Shown here piece by piece: positions 52,360 through 62,318 of a stretch of 64,000 nucleotides of DNA; the first letter of the stretch is position 1, and each line of letters begins with the position of its first letter. The notes under the pieces were generated by a model, which searched no databases, had not been told where the DNA came from, and saw nothing but the letters and a program-made list of their open reading frames with translations. Origin of the DNA: Streptococcus gordonii (GTDB lineage: Bacteria > Bacillota > Bacilli > Lactobacillales > Streptococcaceae); contig NZ_LQWV01000012.1 of the NCBI RefSeq assembly GCF_001553855.1, positions 248,001 to 312,000 on the forward strand, given 5' to 3'. The translations under genes were made by a program, and so were the position numbers.

Positions 52360-54135
52360 ATGACTCAAGGGAAAATTACTGCATCTGCAGCAATGCTCAA
52401 AGTATTGAAAACATGGGGCGTAGACACAATCTACGGTATCCCATCAGGAACACTCAGCTCACTCATGGATGCTTTGGCTGAAGACAAAGATATCCGCTTC
52501 TTGCAAGTTCGCCACGAAGAAACAGGTGCTCTTGCTGCGGTCATGCAAGCTAAATTCGGCGGCTCAATTGGGGTTGCAGTTGGTTCAGGTGGTCCAGGTG
52601 CGACTCACTTGATTAATGGTGTTTATGATGCAGCTATGGATAACACTCCATTCCTTGCTATCCTTGGATCACGTCCAGTTAACGAATTGAACATGGATGC
52701 CTTCCAAGAACTTAACCAAAACCCAATGTACAACGGTATCGCTGTATATAACAAACGTGTAGCTTACGCTGAGCAATTGCCAAAAGTAATTGACGAAGCT
52801 TGCCGTGCTGCGGTTTCTAAAAAAGGCCCAGCTGTTGTAGAAATCCCAGTAAACTTCGGTTTCCAAGAAATCGATGAAAACTCATACTACGGTTCAGGTT
52901 CATATGAGCGTTCATTCATCGCTCCTGCCTTGAACGAAACTGAAATCGACAAAGCGGTTGAAATCTTGAACAATGCTGAACGCCCAGTTATCTATGCTGG
53001 ATTTGGTGGTGTTAAAGCTGGTGAAGTGATCACTGAATTGTCACGTAAAATCAAAGCCCCAATCATCACAACTGGTAAAAACTTTGAAGCCTTTGAATGG
53101 AACTACGAAGGTTTGACAGGTTCTGCTTACCGTGTTGGTTGGAAACCAGCTAACGAAGTGGTCTTTGAAGCAGACACCGTTCTTTTCCTTGGTTCAAACT
53201 TCCCATTTGCTGAAGTTTACGAAGCATTCAAGAACACTGAAAAATTCATCCAAGTCGATATCGACCCTTACAAACTTGGTAAACGCCATGCCCTTGACGC
53301 TTCTATCCTTGGTGATGCAGGTCAAGCAGCTAAAGCAATCCTTGACAAAGTAAACCCAGTAGAATCTACTCCATGGTGGCGTGCAAACGTTAAGAACAAC
53401 CAAAACTGGCGTGATTACATGAACAAACTCGAAGGTAAAACTGAGGGTGAATTGCAATTGTACCAAGTTTACAATGCAATCAACAAACATGCTGATCAAG
53501 ACGCTATCTACTCAATCGACGTAGGTGACACTACTCAAACATCTACTCGTCACCTTCACATGACACCTAAGAACATGTGGCGTACATCTCCACTCTTTGC
53601 GACAATGGGTATTGCCCTTCCTGGTGGTATCGCTGCTAAGAAAGACAATCCAGATCGCCAAGTATGGAACATCATGGGTGACGGTGCATTCAACATGTGC
53701 TACCCAGACGTTATCACAAACGTTCAATACGACCTTCCAGTTATCAACGTTGTCTTCTCAAATGGTAAATATGCCTTCATCAAGGACAAATACGAAGACA
53801 CAAACAAACACTTGTTTGGTTGTGACTTCCCTAATGCTGACTATGCGAAAATCGCTGAAGCTCAAGGAGCTGTTGGATTTACAGTTGACCGTATCGAAGA
53901 CATCGACGCAGTTGTTGCAGAAGCTGTTAAATTGAACAAAGAAGGTAAAACTGTTGTTATCGATGCTCGCATCTCTCAACACCGTCCACTTCCAGTAGAA
54001 GTACTTGAGTTGGATCCAAAACTTCACTCAGAAGAAGCAATCAAAGCCTTCAAGGAAAAATACGAAGCAGAAGAACTCGTACCATTCCGCCTCTTCTTGG
54101 AAGAAGAAGGATTGCAATCACGCGCAATCAAATAA
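52360..54135 (+). CDS. spxB: Pyruvate oxidase (H2O2- and acetyl phosphate-forming)
   Basis: 591-residue thiamine diphosphate, FAD and Mg-dependent enzyme: pyruvate + phosphate + O2 gives acetyl phosphate, CO2 and H2O2. Visible are the ThDP glutamate region [12 protein letters not shown], the FAD domain ([15 protein letters not shown], then ITTGKNF) and the ThDP/Mg motif [33 protein letters not shown]. Codon use is strongly biased as in pflB, so expression should be very high. It is the main H2O2 source by which such oral streptococci inhibit competitors. Confidence 0.97.
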   Translation: MTQGKITASAAMLKVLKTWGVDTIYGIPSGTLSSLMDALAEDKDIRFLQVRHEETGALAAVMQAKFGGSIGVAVGSGGPGATHLINGVYDAAMDNTPFLAILGSRPVNELNMDAFQELNQNPMYNGIAVYNKRVAYAEQLPKVIDEACRAAVSKKGPAVVEIPVNFGFQEIDENSYYGSGSYERSFIAPALNETEIDKAVEILNNAERPVIYAGFGGVKAGEVITELSRKIKAPIITTGKNFEAFEWNYEGLTGSAYRVGWKPANEVVFEADTVLFLGSNFPFAEVYEAFKNTEKFIQVDIDPYKLGKRHALDASILGDAGQAAKAILDKVNPVESTPWWRANVKNNQNWRDYMNKLEGKTEGELQLYQVYNAINKHADQDAIYSIDVGDTTQTSTRHLHMTPKNMWRTSPLFATMGIALPGGIAAKKDNPDRQVWNIMGDGAFNMCYPDVITNVQYDLPVINVVFSNGKYAFIKDKYEDTNKHLFGCDFPNADYAKIAEAQGAVGFTVDRIEDIDAVVAEAVKLNKEGKTVVIDARISQHRPLPVEVLELDPKLHSEEAIKAFKEKYEAEELVPFRLFLEEEGLQSRAIK

Positions 54136-54146
54136 TTCCTCTCGTC

Positions 54147-54189
54147 GAAAATCAAATGTAAACTTTGTAGATTTTATTCTTTGATTTTC
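54147..54189. repeat. Inverted repeat behind spxB
   Basis: GAAAATCAAA and TTTGATTTTC form a perfect 10-bp inverted repeat around a 23-nt loop, directly after the spxB stop and before a second, terminator-type hairpin. It resembles the short intergenic dyads common in mitis/sanguinis streptococci. Confidence 0.5.
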
Positions 54190-54203
54190 AAGAGTCGAAC
54201 TTG

Positions 54204-54230
54204 AAAAGATCGGAGTAATCCGGTCTTTTT
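54204..54230 (+). terminator. Terminator of spxB
   Basis: AAAAGATCGG-AGTAAT-CCGGTCTTTTT. Confidence 0.85.
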
Positions 54231-54244
54231 ATGGAGAATAGTCA

Positions 54245-54592
54245 ATGAATTTAAATCAATTAGATATTATCGTTTCAGATGTTCCCCAAGTCTGTGCTGA
54301 CTTGGAACGTATTTTTGCTAAAAAAGCCGATTATGTTGACGACAGTTTTGCACAGTTCACGATCGGCAGTCACTGTCTCATGTTGTCCCAAAATCATTTG
54401 ATTCCTTTGGAAAATTTTCAGTCAGGCATCATTCTTCATATTGAGGTTGAGGATGTAGATCAGAACTACCAACGGTTGAAAGAATTTGGTGCCGAGATTT
54501 TACACGGCCCAGCTGTAACCGATTGGGGGACAGAAAGCCTGCTAGTTGAAGGGCCTGCCGGTCTAGTGATTGATTTTTATCGAATGAAATAG
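54245..54592 (+). CDS. VOC (glyoxalase/bleomycin resistance) family protein
   Basis: 115 residues forming one vicinal-oxygen-chelate unit with paired beta-alpha-beta modules (NQLDIIVSDVPQVCADLERIF and GIILHIEVEDVDQNYQRLKEFGAEI), ending EGPAGLVIDFYRMK. The metal ligands of true glyoxalase I cannot all be assigned, so activity is uncertain. It starts 14 nt after the spxB terminator. Confidence 0.83.
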   Translation: MNLNQLDIIVSDVPQVCADLERIFAKKADYVDDSFAQFTIGSHCLMLSQNHLIPLENFQSGIILHIEVEDVDQNYQRLKEFGAEILHGPAVTDWGTESLLVEGPAGLVIDFYRMK

Positions 54593-54763
54593 GACGTGTA
54601 GTCATTTGAAGTTAACCTTAGAGGAAGGAATAGAGAGATTGTGTCTCTACGAACAGAAATGTGATAGTACGGCATGTATAGTGGTAGATAAGGGAATTTG
54701 AAATTAGTTTGTACTCGATTGAATATTATTAAAATGTAGAACTTTTCTAATATTCTGATTTTT

Positions 54764-54792
54764 CTTGAATTGTTATTTTAATAGTTGTATAA
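54764..54792 (+). promoter_or_regulatory. Promoter of the small-gene/ABC exporter unit
   Basis: -35 TTGAAT and -10 TATAAT are 17 bp apart in an AT-rich stretch, about 38 bp before the ATG at 54830, which has a GAGGTGG ribosome binding site. Confidence 0.6.
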
Positions 54793-54829
54793 TGTATTTG
54801 AGATAAAGCAAAGATAAAGAGGTGGTAAT

Positions 54830-55085
54830 ATGAAAGTTATCACGATATGTATTGAGGTACGACACAGAAGATGGTAGCGTGTATTTCAACACTAAAAATA
54901 ATCATTCATTTTTAATCACGGATGAATTAAAGCAGACAATACAGAAAAATAAAACAACTGAAAGTGAATATATTGCCTATTTAGAAGAGAATAAATATTT
55001 TCCTGAAGTAAATGAGGTAAACAAATATTTAAAACAGATAGAAGATAGGAATAATGAGATTATAATATTTGTTAAATTTATATGA
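54830..55085 (+). pseudogene. Frameshifted small gene upstream of the ABC exporter
   Basis: The only good translation start (GAGGTGGTAATATG, ATG at 54830) opens a frame that stops after 15 codons (MKVITICIEVRHRRW). The next frame is open from about 54852 to 55085 and reads like a real protein of about 77 residues (RYDTEDGSVYFNTKNNHSFL, then LEENKYFPEV). A single-base shift near 54852 would join both into one ~85-residue protein. The fold is not recognised; a distant likeness to the peptide-recognition (PqqD-like) domains of RiPP maturases is speculative. A TTG at 54852 could be an alternative start but has no ribosome binding site. Confidence 0.55.
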
Positions 55086-55133
55086 TAAAAATGGAGAGGA
55101 GTGCTAGCCTCTCTCTTTTTCTAGGAGGGCATT

Positions 55134-56708
55134 ATGAATAAAATATTTCACTATCTGGATAAGAAAACGAAGTTTTATACTATCATTGGTGCACTAGCAA
55201 ATGGAGGTTTGGCTCTTGCTCAACCCTTAGTCGTATCACAAGCCTTGTCCTTAAATCAAGGAGAACTGACTTATTCTAAAATCATACAGTTTGCTGTTTT
55301 CGGCTTTACAGTATACTTTGTCCTGTATAGCTTAATGCTCTTTTGTAATCATACACATAATGTTTTTCGTCGTGAAATTCAAATGAATATGAGGGCAGAT
55401 TTATTTAGCAAGCTGATGACAAATAAAGATTTTAGCGAAGATGAAAAAATCACCATGCTCACACAAGATATGGAGTATTTGGGGGATAATTACTTAGAAA
55501 AATACGTCAATATCATTTGCTGGATCTTTGTTGCATTACTAACAGCGATTTATATTATTTCGCAAAATTTGTTGCTAGGTAGCATTTTTGTCTTTTTCAC
55601 AATTTTACGTCCTATTCCTCAGTTCTTGATGAATAAAAGACTCAAACATACTGGTGATGACATGGCGCAAGGCAGAGTAGAAGTTCATAATCAAGTATCT
55701 GATAGTATCCGAGGATCACATACTCTACTCATGAACCAAGCAATTTCTGAAAATCAGAACAGATTTTGGAAGATTAATCAAAATTATCAACGAGCAATTC
55801 AAAAATTTTGCTTTACCCATAATATTATTTTCTTTTGCAACGGATTCATGGTCTTTTTAAGCCAAGTTTTACCACTTGTTTTAGGTTTTTACTTTGCTAT
55901 GGCTGGGCAGAAAGTGTCAGTGGCAAGTCTTGTTGCCATGTACATCGCAGCAGGTCAGCTAGTGAGTCCTATTCAGACTATTATGTATGATGCTGTAGAT
56001 ATACAAGGGGCAAAAACGACAGCAGATAAGATTTTTGGAATATTAGAAATTGGAGATGTAAAACAGATAGATAAAAAAGATGCGCAAGAATTGCATGCCC
56101 TGCACATTAAAAATTTAAGTAAATCCTATGGTGACAGACAGCTTTTTACTCATCTAAACTTGGATGTTCAAGCAGGTCAGAAAGTTTTAATCAAAGGACC
56201 GAGTGGTTGTGGTAAGTCAACCTTGTTCCGACTTATTACTGGAGAAGAAATAGCAGATGAGGGAGAAATTATCGGCGTGACATCTGTTAATGAATGTACA
56301 TCAAGTTTTGTATCCAGTATAGGAATTATTAGCCAACACCCATTTCTCTTTAACGATACAGTGCGTTACAATTTGACCTTAGGACAAGAATTTTCTGAGG
56401 AAGAGTTGTTTGCTGTTTTGAAACAAGTCAAACTAGATTTTGAATTGACAGGTGGGCTGGATTTTATTATCAAGAATAATGGGGAGAATATTTCTGGGGG
56501 ACAAAGGGTGCGGATTGAATTGGCACGCTTTCTTCTTCGTAGAAAAAATCTATTATTAGCTGATGAAGTGACAGCAACTCTAGATAAAGAAAACGCCCTC
56601 ATGGTACATGAACTACTATTTTCTCTTCCTGTTATGATGTTAGAAATTGCCCATCATATTGATGATGAAAGTAGATATCAACAAGTTGTAGATTTAGGAA
56701 AATATTGA
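55134..56708 (+). CDS. ABC exporter, fused permease and ATPase (half-transporter)
   Basis: 524 residues. Residues 1-300 form the exporter membrane domain with about six helices, and 325-524 the ATPase: Walker A GPSGCGKSTL, Q-loop IISQHPFLFND, signature ISGGQRVRIELAR (Ile in place of the usual Leu), Walker B LLLADEVTATLD. It ends close after the switch region (IAHHIDDE). Such homodimeric exporters carry peptides, lipids or drugs; no peptidase C39 domain is present. AGGAGG precedes it. The strongly AT-rich composition differs from spxB and the glycosidase, suggesting acquisition. Confidence 0.88.
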   Translation: MNKIFHYLDKKTKFYTIIGALANGGLALAQPLVVSQALSLNQGELTYSKIIQFAVFGFTVYFVLYSLMLFCNHTHNVFRREIQMNMRADLFSKLMTNKDFSEDEKITMLTQDMEYLGDNYLEKYVNIICWIFVALLTAIYIISQNLLLGSIFVFFTILRPIPQFLMNKRLKHTGDDMAQGRVEVHNQVSDSIRGSHTLLMNQAISENQNRFWKINQNYQRAIQKFCFTHNIIFFCNGFMVFLSQVLPLVLGFYFAMAGQKVSVASLVAMYIAAGQLVSPIQTIMYDAVDIQGAKTTADKIFGILEIGDVKQIDKKDAQELHALHIKNLSKSYGDRQLFTHLNLDVQAGQKVLIKGPSGCGKSTLFRLITGEEIADEGEIIGVTSVNECTSSFVSSIGIISQHPFLFNDTVRYNLTLGQEFSEEELFAVLKQVKLDFELTGGLDFIIKNNGENISGGQRVRIELARFLLRRKNLLLADEVTATLDKENALMVHELLFSLPVMMLEIAHHIDDESRYQQVVDLGKY

Positions 56709-56958
56709 TTCTGGCCCAAAAGTCATTTTTTTCATAAAATGAAGTAACTCTTTCAGCAATAAAAGACCCAGTATCAAGATTTTTCAGAACATAAAAATAT
56801 GCGTTATTCTGCTTATAAATACTTTTCCCAACTTCACTCTTATTTCTTATCACAAGATTGTGATAGTTTACATCTTTATAACAAAAGTTTTAAAGACTTG
56901 ATTGTTTTGAAAGAAGATTATAAAATAAGATTCAGCAAAAATGAAAGAGGTTTTGAAA

Positions 56959-57219
56959 ATGTCTGAAAAACAAATGAAAATTTTGGGTTGGGTAGCGACC
57001 TTCATGTCTGTTATGATGTATGTGTCTTACTTCCCACAAATCATGAACAACTTGGCTGGTCAAAAAGGGAACTTCATCCAGCCCTTGGTTGCAGCGATTA
57101 ACTGCAGTCTCTGGGTCTACTATGGACTTTTCAAAAAGGAAAGAGATATCCCTCTTGCAGCAGCCAATGCACCCGGGATTGTTTTTGGTCTAGTAACTGC
57201 TATCACAGCTTTGATTTAA
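56959..57219 (+). CDS. SemiSWEET sugar transporter
   Basis: 86-residue three-helix membrane protein of the PQ-loop/MtN3 family, the bacterial half-size SWEET that dimerises to let sugars pass by facilitated diffusion. The PQ motif is in YVSYFPQIMNNL (helix 1), followed by Asn and Trp in helix 2 (AAINCSLWVYYG). The ATG at 56959 is chosen over one 18 nt upstream because AAAGAGG lies in between. It precedes the second glycosidase by about 200 bp and may supply or release its sugars. Confidence 0.9.
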   Translation: MSEKQMKILGWVATFMSVMMYVSYFPQIMNNLAGQKGNFIQPLVAAINCSLWVYYGLFKKERDIPLAAANAPGIVFGLVTAITALI

Positions 57220-57227
57220 AAGGAACG

Positions 57228-57257
57228 GAGGAGACTGGTTTTCAGTCTTCTTTTTTT
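57228..57257 (+). terminator. Terminator of the SemiSWEET gene
   Basis: GAGGAGACTG-GTTTT-CAGTCTTC followed by TTTTTT. Confidence 0.85.
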
Positions 57258-57324
57258 GTTTCAGGGGAGGCTATTTGCTTTTTCGAGAGGATAATTTTTT
57301 TAAAAACGATCTGATTAACTTAAA

Positions 57325-57344
57325 TAGTAGAATAGTATCAGTAT
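57325..57344 (+). promoter_or_regulatory. Probable AraC-regulator site, copy 2
   Basis: TAGTAGAATAGTATCAGTAT, 19 of 20 bases as at 47241, again ending exactly 38 nt before the -10 box TATAAT (57383-57388). The AAGAAAA stretch in the -35 region is also shared between the two promoters. Confidence 0.72.
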
Positions 57345-57412
57345 GTCACAGTATTTTATAAGAAAAGGTTTACAGAATGAGCTATAATATGAGTAAATAA
57401 ACAAGCAATTAG

Positions 57413-58867
<1,455 letters not shown>

Positions 58868-58868
58868 G

Positions 58869-58904
58869 AAAAAGGCTGAGATATGAATGTCTCAGCCTTG
58901 TTTT
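58869..58904 (+). terminator. Terminator of the second glycosidase gene
   Basis: AAAAAGGCTGAGA-loop-TCTCAGCCTT followed by GTTTTT. Confidence 0.88.
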
Positions 58905-59189
58905 TGATTTGTCCCCATTCCGATCTTAGACTGAATCGGATGAGAACTGGGAGAACCCAAGCATTATGACCCTAAAAAGAAATAGTGTAAATAAATTTTC
59001 TTTTATAAATCCTCAATAGCGAATCTTATACTTCTAAAGATAACTCTACAAAATACTCTAATCATTCTTTGTTTCCTTTCTACACGCGATCCAGAAATAT
59101 TGCTTTCTTTCATTGTAAGGAACAGGTTTCAAATATTCTTCAAGAAATTCTAAAATATTTCTAAAGTTTTGTACGAAGATGACATTTCA
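58905..59189 (+). other. Non-coding stretch before the two-component system
   Basis: AT-rich, without a convincing gene, RNA or repeat. Confidence 0.4.
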
Positions 59190-59218
59190 TTGACTTACGG
59201 CTTTTTCCTTGCTACACT
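59190..59218 (+). promoter_or_regulatory. Promoter of the two-component system
   Basis: -35 TTGACT (59190-59195) and -10 TACACT (59213-59218) with a 17-bp spacer. It places the transcript start near 59225 and so excludes any start of the regulator gene upstream. Confidence 0.7.
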
Positions 59219-59249
59219 AATAGTAAAAATGGAACAGAGGAGAAGGACT

Positions 59250-59930
59250 GTGGCTAGAATTCTGGTGATTGAAGACAATAATGATATTCATGCGATTCTG
59301 ACAAGTCTGTTTGAGAAAGAACATGAAGTATACTCGGCTTATTCGGGAACAGAAGGGCTGGCTGTTTTTGAGCGGGAAAAGCCTGATCTGGTCTTGCTGG
59401 ATATCATGTTGCCTGGTAAGAATGGTGACCAAGTATTGAAGGAAATTCGCAGGACTAACAGCCAAGTGCCTATTCTAATGCTGACGGCTTTGGGAGAGAA
59501 GTCGCTTGTCAGTGAGTATCTTTTAAATGGAGCCAATGACTATATTGTCAAGCCCTTTAATCTGGATGAGGTCTTTGCCCGTGTAACAGTTCAGTTGCGT
59601 AGTCAGCAAGTCGCATCGGCAGAGGAAGAAAGTCTTTGTTTTAAGAATATTCAATTGTTGCCAGCAACTTTTCAGGCTGTTTGTGGGGAACGAGAGATTC
59701 GTTTGAGTAAGAAAGAATTTCAAATTTTTCAACTCTTGCTCCGCCATCCTAAAAAAATCTTTACTAAAGAAGCTTTGTTTGAATCTGTATGGGAAGAAGC
59801 CTATCTTCCTGGGGACAATACCCTCAATACTCATCTTAGCAACCTACGTAAAAAGCTGGCTCAGCTGGATCCATCCGAAGAGTATGTTGAAACAGTTTGG
59901 GGCCTAGGTGTAAGACTCAAGGAGGACTGA
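59250..59930 (+). CDS. OmpR-family response regulator
   Basis: 226 residues: receiver domain (ARILVIEDNNDIHAIL; phosphorylated Asp in DLVLLDIMLPGKNG; LTALG; conserved Lys in YIVKPFNLDE) and a winged-helix DNA-binding domain (about 130-226, ending EEYVETVWGLGVRLKED). The GTG at 59250 follows AGAGGAGAAGG and gives the family's N-terminus. An ATG at 59229 lies almost at the transcript start without a ribosome binding site. It is 1 nt before the kinase gene. Confidence 0.93.
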   Translation: MARILVIEDNNDIHAILTSLFEKEHEVYSAYSGTEGLAVFEREKPDLVLLDIMLPGKNGDQVLKEIRRTNSQVPILMLTALGEKSLVSEYLLNGANDYIVKPFNLDEVFARVTVQLRSQQVASAEEESLCFKNIQLLPATFQAVCGEREIRLSKKEFQIFQLLLRHPKKIFTKEALFESVWEEAYLPGDNTLNTHLSNLRKKLAQLDPSEEYVETVWGLGVRLKED

Positions 59931-59931
59931 A

Positions 59932-60807
59932 ATGGGAGTTCTTGCATTTTTATTGGCCATTATCTGCCTACTTTTAGTCCTTGTCTTGATACGTTATCAT
60001 ATAGCAGTTAAGGATGTAGCCCAGCAAATCCGGCAAAAGCGTCAACAGGCTAGTTCTAGTAGGCTAGCTCCATCGGTCCATGTAGCAAGTATTCTAGAGC
60101 TGACTGAAGAGGTTGAGGAGATCTTTCAGGAGCTGGATAAGACGACCTTTGTGGTGCAGCAAGAGAAAAAGACTCTGGACATGGCTATCAGTAATATTGC
60201 TCACGATATCCGGACGCCTTTGACCATTGCTAGTGGCTATACCCAGCAACTATTAAAAGAAAATAACCAAGAGAGTCAGCAACTAGTCAAGATTGCGGAT
60301 AGTCTGGGGATGGTATCCAAACGGCTAGAAGCCTTGATGGAGTATCGCCGACTGATGGAGGGAGCTATTCGCCCAACCTTTGTTAAGACGGATCTTTCTC
60401 AGCTGGTGACTCAGCAACTTTTTGCTTATTACGATGCCTTTCAGAAAGCTCAGATTGACTTGGATCTTGATTTGACTGAAGGTTTGACCTTGACAACGGA
60501 TCCTGATATTTTGGAGCGTATTGTCCAAAATATGATAAGTAATGTCCTTAAGCATGGTCAAAAGGCTGCCAGTATTTCTCTGAAACAAGACGGAGAGCAC
60601 TGTATCTTTATCGTCAAAAATATCGTTCAACAACCAATCTTGCACCTGGATAAATTAACCAACCGTTTCTATTCAGAAAATCTCTCCAGCAGTGAGGAGT
60701 CCTCTGGTCTAGGTCTTTATATCACCCAGCAGTTAGTCGAAATCCTAGGTGGGGACTTGACCATGAGAGCCGAAGACGACTGGTTTGAACTGGTTGTGAC
60801 CTTGTAA
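59932..60807 (+). CDS. Sensor histidine kinase
   Basis: 291 residues with one N-terminal membrane helix (about 2-21) and no real extracellular domain, so it probably senses within the membrane or through a partner. The H-box is NIAHDIRTPLTIASGY (His near 90), the N-box is IVQNMISNVLKHG, and the G-box SSGLGLYITQQLVEILGG. Small kinases of this layout often watch over antimicrobial-peptide or envelope stress and control ABC transporters; whether the ABC-2 genes at 62-64 kb are targets is open. Confidence 0.92.
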   Translation: MGVLAFLLAIICLLLVLVLIRYHIAVKDVAQQIRQKRQQASSSRLAPSVHVASILELTEEVEEIFQELDKTTFVVQQEKKTLDMAISNIAHDIRTPLTIASGYTQQLLKENNQESQQLVKIADSLGMVSKRLEALMEYRRLMEGAIRPTFVKTDLSQLVTQQLFAYYDAFQKAQIDLDLDLTEGLTLTTDPDILERIVQNMISNVLKHGQKAASISLKQDGEHCIFIVKNIVQQPILHLDKLTNRFYSENLSSSEESSGLGLYITQQLVEILGGDLTMRAEDDWFELVVTL

Positions 60808-61256
60808 AAAAGACTTGAAAAAGCAAAATAAGGAAGGCTCAGCTCTATCAGCTAGCCTTAAAATCCGCTCATAAACCTCAGCTAATTTTTGAATTGGCTG
60901 AGGTTTATTTTTAGATTAAACCAAAGAAAGGCTTGATAAAAATGCATTTTTGTTTTGTGATTTGAAAAGTCAATTATCTTAGAGAGGCCATTTTGCCTGT
61001 CAAAGTGAAAAATCAACCAACTGCTCTAAACCCTTGATATAACTGACTTGCAACTGACAGTTGACAATGATTCCAAGTTCAATCACCCAAAAAGCAACTA
61101 GATTTTTTCTTTATTCCAAGTCCAGTCGCTAGAAAGGCAACTGGCTTTTTTGTTAATCTGAAAGCAGAAGCCAAGTTTTTGATTTCGGAATGAACGAATC
61201 GCTGTCTTTGAGGATTTTGATTAAAAACTTGAGTTTAATTTGAAGGAGGAAAAAGC
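60808..61256 (+). other. 449-bp intergenic region
   Basis: Contains the terminator of the kinase gene, an 11-bp palindrome AACTGACAGTT (about 61046-61056) and a second weak hairpin with TTTTTT (CCAGT...ACTGG, about 61118-61150). No gene is seen. Confidence 0.45.
60873..60911 (+). terminator. Terminator of the two-component system
   Basis: AAACCTCAGC/GCTGAGGTTT stem followed by ATTTTT. The sequence in front (AAATCCGCTCA) and the left arm recur at 62268. Confidence 0.85.
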
Positions 61257-61496
61257 ATGAAGAAAGTTCCTTTATTCATTATGCTAATCTTATTTTTATT
61301 TTTAACTGCTTTATCGGCTGCTGCTGATGAGGCTCGACTTCCCTCTGAGACATCCTATAGCCAAATCGGACAGAAAATCCAAGACTATGTCAAGGAACAT
61401 GAAAAGACATCGGCTAGCATGGCGACAGCAGTCTTCGACAAGGACGGTACCATTTACCAAGATTTCTTTGGCTATATGAACAAAGAAAAAGAATAA
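61257..61496 (+). pseudogene. 5' stub of a secreted serine hydrolase
   Basis: 79 codons: a signal peptide (KKVPLFIMLILFLFLTALSAAADE) and then the first strands of a beta-lactamase-type domain (IQDYVKEHEKTSASMATAVFDKDGTIYQDFFGYMNKEKE), ending before any SxxK nucleophile. Full-length relatives run several hundred residues further. The AAGGAGG ribosome binding site is intact. I infer that the rest was deleted; no 3' remnant is seen before the XRE gene. Confidence 0.75.
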
Positions 61497-61611
61497 ACCT
61501 AGCATTGTATGATGAGGTGACAGGCAGACTTTGCGGTGTCTTCGCCTTGTGCTATAATAAGTGTCAATGAAAGAAAGTATAAAAAATAAGAAAGAGTAGG
61601 TAAAACAATCC

Positions 61612-62244
61612 ATGAATCTATCAGACAGAATCCAGTACCTGCGAAAAGCGCGGGGCATTTCGCAGGAGGGGCTAGCCGACCAAATCGGTGTGTCCAGACA
61701 GGCCGTTTCCAAGTGGGAGAGCGAGCAGAGTATGCCTGATTTGGATAAGATCATTTCCATGAGTGACTATTTTGAGGTGACTACAGACTATCTGCTCAAG
61801 GGAATTGAGCCTGTAGTCCAGAAAGAGGAAGAGCAGTCAATCGAGCACAGGAGAATTGCCAGCAATATTTGCTATCAACTCACTCTTGGCTTGGTCGGTC
61901 TGGGAATCATCCTCTCCATTATCCTAGCTGATTTTCTCAAGGTTAGTGTCTTGCTAACGCCGGTGCTGATCGTCCAGGGAGTAGGGCTACTGGTGTGGGG
62001 AACAGGCCACAATCTATCCGAGGTAAGACCTTCTTTTCAGGTTAAGCTAGCCTTGATTTTATTCTTGCTTTTTGTTCCTCTCGGATTTCTATCTAATGTT
62101 CTTTTTCCTATGGGCAAGATCTTTCCATATCCGACTAGTCTAGCAGCTAGCCTTGCCTTTGTCATTTTCTACCTTATCCTAGGAGTCTGCATCAGTCTGT
62201 TCTTGAAAAAGCAAAGATTGGAAGCAGTGAAAGAAAGCCGATAA
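61612..62244 (+). CDS. XRE-family regulator fused to a membrane domain
   Basis: 210 residues. An N-terminal helix-turn-helix (about 5-60: [33 protein letters not shown]) is joined through a charged linker to four hydrophobic helices (about 83-105, 108-128, 142-160 and 178-198). Such membrane-tethered XRE proteins are common beside transporters in Firmicutes, and their targets are mostly unknown. The neighbouring, convergent ABC-2 genes are candidates. Confidence 0.9.
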   Translation: MNLSDRIQYLRKARGISQEGLADQIGVSRQAVSKWESEQSMPDLDKIISMSDYFEVTTDYLLKGIEPVVQKEEEQSIEHRRIASNICYQLTLGLVGLGIILSIILADFLKVSVLLTPVLIVQGVGLLVWGTGHNLSEVRPSFQVKLALILFLLFVPLGFLSNVLFPMGKIFPYPTSLAASLAFVIFYLILGVCISLFLKKQRLEAVKESR

Positions 62245-62280
62245 AGCGGGCTAGACCAGAAGGGGTGAAATCCGCTCAAA

Positions 62281-62316
62281 AAAACTCAGCTAATTTAGTG
62301 ATTAGCTGAGTTTTTA
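62281..62316. terminator. Bidirectional terminator between the XRE gene and the ABC permease gene
   Basis: AAAACTCAGCTAAT-TTAGTG-ATTAGCTGAGTTTT, perfect, with flanking A and T runs. Confidence 0.9.
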
Positions 62317-62318
62317 TT

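Noticed and set aside
59169..59249. N-terminal extension of the response regulator
   Set aside because: It would start upstream of the clear promoter at 59190-59218, so the extension cannot be transcribed from it; the GTG at 59250 has the ribosome binding site.
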